From: Lagopus muta
Taxonomy: Eukaryota > Chordata > Aves > Galliformes > Phasianidae
Direction: 5' to 3'
Assembly: GCF_023343835.1 (NCBI RefSeq)
Contig: NC_064439.1
Coordinates: forward strand, 28,745,933-28,809,932
Length of the DNA stretch: 64,000 nucleotides
A program made the translations under genes and the position numbers. The notes beneath the pieces are model-generated. The model made no database searches and was not told where the DNA came from. It saw only the letters and a program-made list of their open reading frames with translations. How positions within the stretch are numbered: the first letter of the stretch is position 1; each line of letters begins with the position of its first letter. Of this stretch, positions 51,041-62,593 are shown in pieces.

Positions 51041-51258
51041 AGGTTCAGGTTGTATGTTAGGAAAATTTTCTTCTCAGAAAGAGTGGTGATGTATTGGAAC
51101 AGGCTGCCCAGGGAGGTGGTGAAGTCACCATCTCAGGATTTGCTCAAGAACTATGGAGATGTGGGACATGGTTAGTGGGCATAGTGGGGATGGATTGACA
51201 GCTGGACTAGATGATCTTAGAGGTCATTTTAACATTAATGATCCTATGATTCTGTGAT
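51041..51258 (+). mobile_element. CR1-family LINE 3' fragment, older subfamily
   Basis: AGGTTGTATGTTAGGAAAATT, then AGTGGTGATGTATTGGAACAGG, CTGCCCAGGGAGGTGGTG, GACTAGATGATCTTAGAGGTC and ATTCTGTGAT are typical of an older CR1 subfamily, with the C-terminal end of ORF2 still discernible. Several changes and small gaps indicate age. Confidence 0.92.
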
Positions 51259-53829
51259 CTATGAGGAAACGTTTAACAGTGAAGTCCTTCAAGGTGACTG
51301 CAACAATCAGCCAAGTCTATTGCACATTTCACCTTCTCCAGCTAGAAGAGCCAAGACCGCATCAACAATAATCTGTCTTCACGGCTGATAACTGTGCGGG
51401 AAAAGCTCTCTTTCTATGAGCATCCTGATTCACATTGCTTTCATCCTGAGCTATAGGATCTCTGGAAATATAAACAGTACTGATGTTTCAGAACAAAAGG
51501 CATGCAATCATAGGAAGGAATAATAATATCATCAAATTGTTTTGTTCTCCTCACCCAGAATGGCAAAAGACTTGCTCAGATATTCACATTCAGATGTTTG
51601 ATGTGCTTGATCATCACTGAATCACCGTTGTGCTCAGGCAGCCTGAACAAAGCTTGACACAGGCTTACGGTAGTAACTCCTGCCTGTTCTCCATCACAAC
51701 TCTGTGTCATCACTATAGAGCGTGGGATAATATAAAAATAATGATTAAGCAAAAAGCTGAAACAAATTCTACCTAATGAATCATTATAGTAAGAAAGGTC
51801 TGTATAATTTCAGGCTCGCTCTTTCCTTCAGTATTATCTATTAAATCTGCTAATGCAGTTAATTGTAGTAAGCTCATGACAAGAACAGATGCAATTGTCC
51901 ACCGAAAGAAGCATGATCTGGTCAGGTTTAATGTCAGTGTGTTCCTCAGAGTTTCTCTTCTCAGCTTAAATACAGCTTGTGTTCTGAAAGAGCAGCTCAG
52001 TCAGGAACTAAAGAAATTCATGTACAACAACATTTCTCTTCCAACAATGCTCATGAATTGTCAAATGAGACATACCAAGTGCAAAGACCAGACTTATTTT
52101 TATTTTTTTATTTTTTAATATTAAGTACTTTTACAAAGACTGATGCATACTGGAATTTTGTAAGCTAGATATATTTACGATCTGTGGGCAGCTCTTTATA
52201 TAGTTATGATCTATCCTTGTTTGGATAAAATCCATTTTCTATTCAGGGTAAAGGACTAATTTAATGTCTCCTAGCTTAGTAATGGATGAAAGAATAGAAA
52301 CCACCTTCCAAACTGTGAATCAACACTGCAAGGCTGAAATAGGTGCTTGGACTCCAAAACTCAGCTTTGTAGAATGAGATGTGAATCCAGCAGCACTCCT
52401 TTGGTGGAAGGGTACATCGCATGCCAGGAAGAAGCAAGGACATCAGAAAGTCAAGAAGAGAAGAACATGGGGGTTATGCAGACAGGGAACAGAGTGATAC
52501 AAATTGCTTCTTGGTGGGAATAAGGCTGAGGGTAAAGACAATGGCTGGATTCTGTCATCAGAGGACTTCAGAGAAGATCATTTCAGAATGAGGAAGAGGT
52601 GTGGCCAGGGTTAGAACATCCCATAAGTTATTTGCATCAAAATAATGGTATGTATATTTTCAACACAAAGTTTAGAAAATAGAGCATCTCAGCAGCAGAA
52701 AGAATGGAATAAAAAGGTCCGGACAAAAAGCATGCAAAATTGTAACAGAGTCAGAAAATGCTTAGGGTCAGAATAGTAGAGGGTTCAGGATCAAAAATGA
52801 AGAACAGCATTGAAAAGCAAAGCAAGGGTTCAGCACTGGTCAGTTTAATGATACCAGGAAATCTCTGAACAGATACCCAAGCCAAAACAGACACTTGGAT
52901 CTTCTTTTTATACAAAAAGAGCTATGCAGTTCATTCATTCAGGGGTCACTTAAAAACCTTTATTTAATGTGATTGAAAGAAGTGCTTTGGGGGCACAGCA
53001 CTGCTCTGCGTAGGCAATGCAAGGGCTTGGCATTCTGAACAAATGGCTGGGTCCTGTCATTCATGTCATACTTACTGTGTTCAAGGAGACAAGATTTGTT
53101 TACATTCTCTGCATGCAAATAGGTCTGGATCAAAAAATACTTGACTCTGTCGTGTTTCTGAGAAACAACCCACACACTTCCAAATACTGGCTAACCACTG
53201 GCCCTAAAAAAAGGGGTAATAACATGTTTCATTTTAACCACCTTAATAAAACTATCAAATGTAGGTATGTGTATACATTCCTGAAAGTTCCCACACTGAA
53301 ACAACTAATCACACATTCAATTCTCTCTATTGTGCAAGAAATACATTTTCATGAGACATTTAAGTATGCATAACACTATTCTTTTCAATATCAATACAAA
53401 AAAAATCTGTTATATTTAAAATGTTGGCACTGATGCTGGTTTGTTCAGATTGCACACTTCTGCAGCAGTTGAGTGGTTATTTACAAATCAAGTAAAACTC
53501 TCTGATCAGCCAAACCACTGTTCTTTTTCTGTAAACAAAATTGACAATTGCATCCAATCTGAAATGCATGCAATTTTCATCTTCCTGAGCCACTAAACAA
53601 AATACTTGCTAAAAGGCAAACAGTCTTACTCAGAAGACGACTTTTTAACTAGTTCTCAGACTAACAGACATCACCAGTAAATTAGACTCTAGCAAAATTT
53701 CTGTTTTTTTTTTTTATTGGAGAACAAAAGCAAATCTTAAAATCATGGAGAAACAAGCAATGTAATTCTTTTTGTAAAATACAAATAATTGCAAAAGCAG
53801 ATACTTTTGTAAGCAAAATACCTGGACAA
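51259..53829. other. No gene seen
   Basis: Non-coding DNA of ordinary composition. The 118-codon frame at 53,017-53,373 (+) has no recognisable domain. Confidence 0.4.
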
Positions 53830-54268
53830 GCTTGAGAGCTGGGCAGTAAGAAACCAGATGAGGTTCAACAAAAGCAAGTGTAGAGTCTTGCACCCAGGGA
53901 GGAATAATTGCATGCACTGATACAGGCTGGGGGATGACCTGCTGGAGAGGAGCTCTGCAGAGAGGGACCTGGGTGTCCTGGTGGACGACAGGTTGGCCAT
54001 GAGCCAGCAGTGTGCCCTTGTGGCCAAGAGGGCCAATGGCCTTCTGGGGTGCATTAAAAAAGAACATGGCCAGCAGGTCAAGGGAGGTGATCCTCCCCCT
54101 CTACTCTGCCCTGGTAAGAGCTCATCTGGAGCACTGCGTCCAGTCTCTGGAGATGTTCAAGTCTCGCCTGGACACCTACCTGTGCAACCTGGTTTAGGGA
54201 ACCTGCTTTGGCAGGGGGGTGCTCTCGATGATCTCTAGAGATCATCCCCTACAATTCTGTGGTTCTGT
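53830..54268 (+). mobile_element. CR1 LINE 3' part with internal deletion
   Basis: This is the longest CR1 copy here. It encodes the end of reverse transcriptase: RNQMRFNKSKCRVLHPGRNN, then [39 protein letters not shown], and after a frameshift [20 protein letters not shown]. It then jumps in frame from CVQ to [16 protein letters not shown], omitting the roughly 100 or more residues that normally separate these blocks. The 3' UTR (GAACCTGCTTTGGCAGGG, ATTCTGTGG) follows. It is inactive and still readable as a young copy. Confidence 0.95.
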
Positions 54269-56589
54269 AAGCAATGACTACAGCTGCAAAGAATATATGG
54301 AGAACTGCACAATGGTTAGAAGTGACTGCAATTTTTATGTACGTGGTGCATGGATATTCCTTACAAAATGTGAGGCACCTGTTGAGTTTCCTTTTTAGAA
54401 ATCTAGATCCCTCAAAAAAAAAAAAAAAAAAAAAGTGACTGAAAAGATGTAGCTCAAAAAAGGGCCAGGTGAGAGGCAGCAGGTATTGATTTCTACAGAG
54501 GAGTGCAACATGACTTGAACTTCTCAGGACTTTAAGGATAAAAAGCAGAGCCACAAGTTCAATTTAAAACTGGATGTGAACTTATAAAGAATAGACATCA
54601 GCTAAGTTTTGGTGTGCTAATTCATCTTGCTCAAAAAGTAAGTGGCTGCCTCTTTGATCTTCACAATGAATTTAAGAATCATCTCTTCAACGTACATACT
54701 GTTAGTCTGCTCTGAATGTGACTAGAAGTACAGGTGCATTGCAAGATTGCACCAGGGAAGAATAACCAAATGTCTTGACTGTTGAAGAAAAGGTTCTACT
54801 GTCTGACAGTCAAGGAGTAGAAATACATGAAGACTAACCATTTCAAGAAAGAGCTGGTATACAACAGCAAAGAATGCATCAGATTTAGCTTTTGTTCTTT
54901 CCTCAACATATATTTTCATGGGCATGCATTACTGCCTATTTAGATCTACATCAGCAAGCACTCATGCACTGGGAGTGCAGTTTGGTCTTGTTAAATGTTA
55001 CAGATCTTTTTCTGTTCGTTTATTAAAATCGGGGTTTTGCTTTCAGTGGAGTGATGAATTATGAATTGGATTGGAATAGCTGAATATTGTCTTAATTTTA
55101 GTGGTTGCAGAGTACAGAGTATCCCACACATTTCCTTGTGGTATTATGGAGAGGAAATTGTGTGGACAGAGCCTGTGATTTGTTCAGCATGTTACTGCTT
55201 TTGTCAGCTCTCAACTTGTTTTAAGCACTCCTCCATTTGTGCTATACCTCAGTGGCTTTTTAATACCCAAGGTGGTTCCCAGTGATGTAAAGGAATTTCA
55301 GATACTTTCCATACTACTAAAATGTGTCATTGTGAGAAATAATTTACTGAGAGGTACAAAATTTTGTATGCATTGGCTTTTCCATTGTTTACAATTTTTT
55401 ACAGTGCTTCTAATTGAATAAAAACTTGCTATTTTCCCCTTATGGGTCCTTCAGCCTTTTCTGGTGAGGAAACAGTTGGAGAGAACATAAGATTGAATGT
55501 AAGAGGAAGCATGAAATTTTCATTATGGCCTTTCTCTCACTGTCCCTTATAAAAGTATTGTGATCTCATGAGGACCACAGGAAAGACATTTTTTCTGTTT
55601 CTGTGTGGTTTCCAAAACCCTCTGCAGCCCTTCCAAAAATGACCTTACTCATCTTCTGTGTGACAAATATACAGGCTTTATTCCATCCAAACCCCAGTTA
55701 CTGTAAATTGGAGTGTATATGATGGACATCAGAGCTCTAATGGCTGGCAGACACCAGTTCACAATGTGCAGGGATGCTGCTACAAGGATGTTGCGAGTTT
55801 TCTTTTAGGGATGAAAATCTTTTAAGGGATTGAGCAGCTCACCTTGGGCTTTTACAAATTAAACTTATAAATTATAACGCAGGCCCGCCACATTCTTTTC
55901 TGACCCCCATGACTTTCAGTAAATGTTTGCAATAACTCAGAAAGACAGTGATAAAATGGGGAACACTGTGTTTGGAAGAACAACTACACATATCCACTCC
56001 AGCAAATCAGCCAGGCATATAAATCATTTTCGGTCAGTAAGATTAGGAGTTGATAATGTAGGAATGGAATAGGAATGCTGAATCTAACAAAAGCAAGATA
56101 AAGTCTGCCTGATGATTACCATGCAACATTTCATTTTATTTTTTAGCTCAGAATGGAAATGAGTAGGGCAAGCATAGCAGTAACCAAAACTTGAAGGTGC
56201 CTCCAAGACACTCTCACTTCCGAGAGTAAGTTCATGAGTTTCCAAGGAAGCATTAGAAAAGTGACTACTCTTATAGAATATAATTACAGTACTGATGCTT
56301 CCTTTGAGTATACAGAGGACAAGAGAATGTAATGAGACAGAAAGTTGTATCAGATTGAAGAGCATCAATTTGTTACAGCGTGGTGTGATTCATGTTAGCA
56401 TGGTGTGATTTCATTGGCCAGTTTGGACTTGGACCTGTCACATGGTACTACATGAGTTACATATAAACCTAACATTTGAAAACAATATAGTGGAAAGTAT
56501 AAGAAGAGTCAAGACATAAAAAAATAGAAAGCACTGAGTAAAACACTGTGAAGTCTGGGCAACAGTAAGCAGAAAATTAGCAAATACAA
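54269..56589. other. No gene seen
   Basis: Ordinary AT-rich DNA with an A21 run. A short direct repeat of a TGGTGTGATT motif lies near 56,381-56,411. No coding or repeat family is recognised. Confidence 0.4.
54414..54434 (+). repeat. A21 homopolymer
   Basis: A run of 21 A residues about 145 bp beyond the CR1. CR1 elements do not end in poly-A, so this is unrelated to that insertion. Confidence 0.9.
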
Positions 56590-56765
56590 ATTCTGAAGAC
56601 CCATCCACAGCATGCTCACTAACCATGCCTGTCAGTGCCACATCTACCCTCTTCTTGAACACCTCCAGGGACAGTGACTCCACCACCTCCCAAGGCAGCC
56701 TGCTCCAATACCTCCCAATTCTTTCTGTGAAGATTTTTTTCTTAACATCTACAAACTGAAACAAA
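56590..56765 (-). mobile_element. CR1 LINE fragment, both ends missing
   Basis: On the - strand the text runs GAATTGGGAGGTATTGGAGC, AGGCTGCCTTGGGAGGTGG, GAGTCACTGTCCCTGGAGGT, TTCAAGAAGAGGGTAGATGT, which encodes the WSRLPWEVVESLSLEVFKKR end of CR1 ORF2. The 3' UTR and tail are absent, which is unusual because CR1 copies are normally truncated only at the 5' end. Later deletion is likely. Confidence 0.9.
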
Positions 56766-57543
56766 CGCCTTTAAAACATTCCATGGACTTAAGTGCTTCA
56801 AACGCCCAATAAAATAGCATTAGGAAAAGGGAATTATGGAGGCTATCAAGCATTCCCAGAGGAGAAGCCTAACGTGGGCTCAGAAAGAAGACCTCGAGAA
56901 TGTTAAAACTAGCAAAAAGATGTGAATGTGGAACACTGCTAAATAGAGCTGCAGAAATTCACAATAACCTTGGGCTATGATGGCCCAAAGGAGCAAAACC
57001 CTGTAGTCTGTGGTTTCTCCCAGTGGGAAATGCCAGAAGCGCGGTGGTCGTAGTGGGTGACACCACCTCACGGTACTCCAGCACACCTTTCCTTATTGGA
57101 GAGACGACCCACAGGTGCACCTCCTCCTAGAGATGCTGAGATGTCACCACTGGAAAGTGCCACCGTGTGACACTCCCGCAACCAGCCCGGCAGCAGTCGG
57201 AACGGAAGCCCCGCGGGGGCCAGGTTCAGCCCTGCGACGGCTGGCACTGCCTTCTCAGGCCGGAGCGCGAGCCCCTTCCCTGGCCGGGACTGTCCCGGTG
57301 CTGAGCGGGAAGCGGAGCCCAGGCGGGGTCCGCCCGACCCCACAGCCAGGCGCTGCCGACCCCGCCCGCTCGCGCCGCGCAGCGCCCAGTCGGCTGCGGT
57401 GCCCCATTCGCCTCGCGGGCGCCGCCCGGCCTAGGCGCTGCCCGTCCGCCGCGGCCCAGCCCGCTGGCCCCCCCAGCGGCGGCGGCGAGGAGCGCGTTGC
57501 AGCCCGGCGGCCGCCCCCCCCGCCTCCTCCCGCTGCCGGGCGG

Positions 57544-57553
57544 CTATTTTTAG
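57544..57553 (+). promoter_or_regulatory. Perfect MEF2-type site (or TATA-like element)
   Basis: CTATTTTTAG fits the MEF2 consensus YTA(A/T)4TAR exactly and is a lone AT island in very GC-rich DNA. It could bind MEF2 factors (muscle, neuron, immediate-early genes), or act as a TATA-like box for a start about 30 bp downstream near 57,580. The sequence alone does not decide between the two. Confidence 0.6.
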
Positions 57554-57579
57554 TAAATCCTCCTCGTGTCGCCACGGGC

Positions 57580-57868
57580 TGCGAGCGCAGCGCTCAGCCC
57601 CTCGTCAGCTGCCGCCGCCCCGGCGCGGCGCCCCGCCCGCCCGGCCGCACTCTGCACGGCTCGGACTCGGGCTCGCCCCGCCGGCTGCTCGCCGCACCCT
57701 GCCTTGCCCTGCCCTCCCCTCCTCGCCGCCCCGATGGCCCCCTGACCTCGCCGCCGCCAACTTTTCCTCGCCGCCTACTCCCCGTCCGCTCCCGCGGAAG
57801 ATGGCAGCAGGGGGAAGGACTGGAAGTTACAGCCCGAGAGCAAAGAGATAAGGAGGCGGCGCGGGAAG
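57580..57868 (+). other. Presumed first (5' untranslated) exon of an unidentified rightward gene
   Basis: The right end is read directly: GGGAAG/GTGAGT, a strong 5' splice site. The left end is estimated from the MEF2/TATA-like element; a start nearer 57,795 at the ETS/YY1-like motif is equally possible. The frame that is open across the donor contains no ATG back to its last stop, and both ATGs in the exon (57,734 and 57,801) terminate before the donor. The main protein therefore starts in a later exon, off or far into the right part of the window. I cannot name the gene. Confidence 0.55.
57801..57851 (+). CDS. Upstream ORF, 16 codons
   Basis: ATG in the context GGAAGATGG (A at -3, G at +4, a strong Kozak) opens MAAGGRTGSYSPRAKR and stops at TAA 17 bp before the splice donor. 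Being complete within the exon and in strong context, it would be expected to reduce translation of the downstream reading frame. Its ATG doubles as the core of the YY1-like AAGATGGC motif, so the element may exist for transcription, with the ORF a by-product. Confidence 0.4.
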   Translation: MAAGGRTGSYSPRAKR

Positions 57869-60800
57869 GTGAGTGGCACCGGGTGGCTGCCCAGCTCCGC
57901 TCCCGGCTCTGCCCGGCTCCCGGCCCCGCCGCGTCCCGCTGCTCGTGGCAGGTTGGGGAAGTTGCGCTGTGCTGGCATCCCGTGCAGCTGCAGGCTGCGG
58001 AGGTGGGCGCCCGCGGGCAGCCTTCTCCGGCAAGTTTCCTTTAGCTGCAACGTGCCTGAAGCGGGAGTTCTCTGCGCTGCTCCTCGGGGCCGCGGGCAGG
58101 TGGGAGCGGGGCTGCCGCCCGGGGCAGCGCGGCGGTGTCAGCCGTGCTTCTCCGAGCGGCGGTTTCAGAGGGTGGCGGAGCAGCGCGTTGCCTTCCTGCA
58201 GGGGGACTTCCAGGGCAGCAGCGTGGGGTGGTTCGGGGTGAAGGTACGGCTGTTTGGACCTGATCGCTCGTGCTTGTCGTTATAATGGGGAAAAGAGAGA
58301 TGCTGCTTACAAAATGTGTACTCGTCTTAGAAAGGCTGCTGCCTTTTGTTTTTTTAAGTGCTCTGAGGAGGTCTCAGAGCATCCACAAACTGCATGAAAA
58401 TTAAGTAGGGAAGGAGTGTTTAAAACAAGCCTAGCGTTGATGCTGAAGTACGGAAGCAAATTGTGGAGCCCTTCTGACACGTGGAAACGCGTGAGTGTTC
58501 TTTTCTAGTGCGAAAGCTGCTGAGAATGTTTGTCATAAACAGCACGGGATAAGTACAAGCACAGAAAGCAGGGAATTCTAAACATATCTGTCTTCCAACG
58601 TTGTCAGCTTTAGTTCTGTGACATTTTGTTTTCTGTGACAGAAGTGTAGTTTTGTGACAGTTCCTCAGGATGCAGTCTGCAAGCTTATAAAGGCCTGTGA
58701 GCTTTGGTCAGAACTCAGTGAGCAGAAGCTGTTTCAGCATTACGGTTGTTTAGATGCCCTCTCCTATTTTCCTCTCCCATCTCTCCTCTCCCTCTACCCT
58801 CTCACTGCTCCCCAACAGTTTCAGATCTGGGTGCTTTATCTTTTCCTTTATTGTTTCTAGATTTTTCTCTCATGTCCAATGCATTCCTGTGGCAGTGGCC
58901 CCAGCCCACGTATGGCCCCAGCCCGTGTTTTGTACCCAAAACGCCTACTTTGTTCAGAGAGAAACACAGGCTTGTTCTCTGCCATAATACCGGAGCGTTC
59001 TTGGAAGGCGGTTCCATCCCCACATACTACTTGTGTTGTGTCATTATGCGTATGAAATATATAGGTCTCAACTATACATAATTTTCCACAGGCAATGATA
59101 TAATAATGCACTATTTTGACACCTCTTTTTCATTACGTTGGCAGAACTCTGATCCAAAATGTAGGAAAAAAACATGTAATGGACCGAGAGGAATGCTACA
59201 GTCATATTTACCTAATGATTGTGCCAGCTTCCTCCTATAAATATTAAAATAGCTCCGTTTTATATGAAAATGGCATTGTCAGTTGAGAATTCCTAAAAGA
59301 AAAAACCACGCCATTGTATGTGGCCACCAAGTTCGTGCCAGTGCAGCACCGCAGTTAGTTAAGCCTACCCAAACACTGCTCTCAAAAGTGTCAGATTGCT
59401 TTTTATTTTGGTATCAAAATCTGTGCTTAATACACACAAGTATCTTCAACCTGACGTTAAATTGCCGGTTTTTGAACAAGTAGTGTTTGGTTTTCTGTGA
59501 ACCCTTTTTTCCATGAATGAAGAGCAGCCTACGTGCTGAAACAGGAGTAGTCATCTGTAAGCTGCTGGGTGTCTTCTGTTTGGCACTGCCTTCCTGTGCT
59601 GAGAGCACTTTTTGAAAAAAGAAGTGAAGTGTGTCCCATTACATGTTTAATTTGGTGCAGTTGTTCCTATTAGATCTTATTTTCTTCGTGACAAAATGGT
59701 ATATCTTCTATTATGAAAAAGTGTAACAGTAGTTTCATTTATAAAACCTATCTACTTTCTACAAATATTTAAGGTGGAAAACAGTTTTCAGTTGACTTGC
59801 TGCCCTAGATATTTCTATTGAAGCTGCTGTTAAAAATATAATTTGCAGAAAATATAATATAATACAGAAAATGTTGACCAAATTCGAGTTTTTCCATTCC
59901 CAAAATGACATGAATCTTGGTACAAATTACCATGAATGTTGAGAGTGGCCTAAATATTGCTGATATAGTTTCATCTTGTTCACGTAGTGTTCATTACGAG
60001 AAATGTAGTTTTGAAAATAATCAAATCCTGATGTATATGAACCATTAGAACTAATGAAAATGACCAAAGAGAGTTTGAATGTAGCAGAGTGATGTCCAAA
60101 ATGACTAATTAAGTTAAGCACATGTTGACCAGACATCCTGCACTGTCATTGTTTTTTATTCATCAGGATTCAAACCAGCTAATGTAAAGTTGTTTTGGGT
60201 ACATGTACACAAACTGCAGAGAAAAGTGCCTCTGATTTACAGCCTGATCATAGCTGAATCATGGGGCTTAGTGAGCTGCTTTCCTCTCATGAGTGAGGGA
60301 TTTTTCCTTTTTAGAGAAGAGGTTTGGACCTGATGTCCTGAGAATTATATGATATTCCTTATATGCATACTATATAGATGAATTTCAATAGGAACTCAAA
60401 TTAGAAGAATCAGTATTTATCAGAGCTTTCCAGTCTCTCTAGGTCTGTGCAAGAAAATGTTTTCTATTTCTGTGTTTAGATAGGAAGGTGCATATTACAT
60501 TCAAAGAGTTAAAAAAATAATAATAATAAAAAAAGATAAACCACACTTAAGGACAAAACGTTGGACTATTCCATGATAAAAGATATTTGTCATGCTTTGA
60601 CCTTTTAGTAATGATTTTCAAAGGAGTAAATGTTTTCTCAGACAATGTTGGGTTGCTGAATCAAATAAGGTTAGACTGTTTACTGGAATTGATGTGCAAG
60701 TCATTTTTAGAGCTAACATATTGACAAAGTCACCTTTCATTTATTCACTTGGTTTTGAGTATTTGGATGAGAATAATCATATGCGACCAAAGAGTTTATC

Positions 60801-62428
60801 TCTTATTAGATGTAGCTTCTGTGGAGTTAGTATATATCGTGTACTTTGAACTATGTCAGCTAGTGTTGACTTATTACATACTATGAAATAAATTCATGTT
60901 ACACTATGTTGTCAACTTGAAGCAACTCTAAATGGAAATGAAATAGTGCTTAATTTCTGTACAGAAATGTTTTAATACCTCAAATCCACCTTAAAATCCT
61001 TTCCACCCCAAGGTCTGATCTAACCCTGGTGAGACATATCAAAACTTTCTGATATTTATCCATTTTTATGTACTATATAGTTTTGTAACTCCTTGATAGA
61101 GAAATATGCCAATGTAAAATGTTAACGTGAGTTTAAAAACTAAAAAAATTCATAGATGGAAGAAATGAGCCAAGGGCTAGAAAGCACGATAGCAGTTCTA
61201 GATCAAAATGTCCCCGACCTGCATATATATCCCAAAGACTTCAGGGTATTCCAAGGAGGTACTGCCACTTGGTTGCCCCACTGTTCCTTACTCATCTGCT
61301 GCTGGGTATCTGGGAACCAGGAGTTGGGCTGCACAGATCACAGGTCTTCACTTGCTTAGGTCATACAGTTCATACATTCTCACACGGTCAAGATTGGCAA
61401 ACTGAAATTTTGCAATTCAGAAATTTCTTTGGAAGGAAAAGGAACTGTGAAGTTTTGTTATACAACCTTCAAGCTCAGATGTTCGCTTATCTTTAGCATT
61501 AACTGTGTTATGTGTTAGCAGTGTGTTATGAATTGGGCAGATAGCAGGATGCAAATATTTATCCTTATTTTCCAGTAATTCTTGGTTCTATTTTTAAATA
61601 TAAATATTAGTGTTTATCCCCCACAAATCATGATATATTGTTGAAGTTTCCTTATCATACGTAATGACTATAAGGACAGTTTGGCTTTACAGCTGTTGCG
61701 TAACTAAACCGGTTTTTGTTCAAGGAAATGAGAGTCTTCAGCAAAGGTAACTCAGAAGTTAACTCAGAAGATGATGGCTTACAGCACTTATTTTGTTCTC
61801 AGTTTAGTTTTGGAGCAGAGGATGCTGGATTCCATATCTCACCATTTGATTTCCACTCTGAAGGATTCAGTCTTTGAAGTTAAATTCTGTTCAGGGTTCA
61901 GAGTGTGTGCTTTCTCTGGAAGGGATGGTTCTGGGCCCTTAAGTCCCACATCTAGTTGAGACTGAGCAAGTGTGAGCAAGTCCAGTTTGTTGTGCTGAGC
62001 AAATCAAGCTTTTGTTTCTGTGCTATTTCAACCTGTAAAGCCTTATTCAGAGTACCTTAAAGATAGTGCCTGTTCTACCGGAGAAACCATCAATATTGAA
62101 AAATAAATGAGCTTTATTTTATTTATACCAAGATAGAAAGGGACTTGAGCTGTAACTTATCTGCGAGGGAGGTGGTGTGCTGCATGATGTTATACGTGCC
62201 TTAACTATTTGCTGAGTCTTCCATGGATAGCTCTGCATTCTGCTTATCACGTGGGGCCCTGTAAGTTTTCACAGAAGCTGCTATGGCACTCTTTTTCACT
62301 ATAATCTTCGTGCTCTTCTCATGGCTTTGTCCCTGCAAAACTACTATTGTCAAGTTTCCCCTGGAAGTGATTCCCACTGGTGCAAGAGCCACCAGCTTTT
62401 GCTTTTCCCTTTGCCTTTTCTGTCTTGT
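57869..62428 (+). other. Probable first intron of the rightward gene
   Basis: The CpG-rich tail continues to about 58,260, followed by AT-rich DNA without recognised repeats, unusually clean compared with the middle of the window. A 12-bp tandem (TAACTCAGAAG plus T/A) sits at 61,748-61,771. Open frames near 58.75-59.1 and 61.15-61.5 kb lack acceptor sites with a proper pyrimidine tract and are not called. Confidence 0.5.
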
Positions 62429-62467
62429 CTTCTCTCTCTCTCTCTCTCTCTTTTTTTTTTTTTTTTT
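62429..62467 (+). repeat. (TC)11 T17 pyrimidine tract
   Basis: Eleven TC units pass directly into 17 T residues and then CCCCTGAAG. Besides being a microsatellite, this is positioned as an exceptionally strong polypyrimidine tract for the exon candidate that follows at 62,477. Confidence 0.95.
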
Positions 62468-62476
62468 CCCCTGAAG

Positions 62477-62566
62477 AAACTTCTGTTATTGGAACTGTTG
62501 TATGATGTATTTGCACAGTTTACAGCTGACATCAAGAAGAGGTGTGAAAATGCTTACATACCTGTG
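62477..62566 (+). CDS. Candidate internal exon, unknown protein
   Basis: A long pyrimidine tract and acceptor (CCCCTGAAG, AG at 62,475-62,476) are followed by exactly 90 nt ending at CCTGTG/GTGAGA, an acceptable donor. One frame gives 30 open codons, phase 0 at both ends: KLLLLELLYDVFAQF, then TADIKKRCENAYIPV, a Leu-rich amphipathic-looking segment. A second frame is also open, so openness alone is weak evidence. The tract is a microsatellite and could mimic an acceptor by chance. It would be an internal exon of the rightward gene. I do not recognise the sequence. Confidence 0.22.
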
Positions 62567-62593
62567 GTGAGAAGTCTATGTATGTGGGCTTAG

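Larger units (their letters stand above)
57150..58260 (+). promoter_or_regulatory. CpG-island promoter, rightward gene
   Basis: About 1.1 kb of CpG-dense DNA contains multiple Sp1-type GC boxes (CCCGCCC around 57,640), a MEF2-type site, an ETS/YY1-like GCGGAAGATGGC near 57,794-57,805 and a splice donor GTGAGT at 57,869 on the + strand. This fixes the direction of the main transcript as rightward. The 309-codon frame covering the island ignores the donor and has a Pro/Ala/Arg-rich composition dictated by GC content, so I do not call it. The left edge of the island also has a CCAAT box on the - strand (ATTGG on + at 57,096-57,100), leaving room for divergent transcription. Confidence 0.85.

Noticed and set aside
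57115-58044. 309-codon + strand open frame over the right CpG island
   Set aside because: It runs through the strong GTGAGT donor at 57,869, has a Pro/Ala/Arg-rich composition forced by GC content, and overlaps equally long frames on both strands.
61156-61359. 67-codon frame beginning MEEMSQGLES after a CATAG
   Set aside because: The possible acceptor is preceded by an A-rich run instead of a pyrimidine tract, and the peptide is not recognised.
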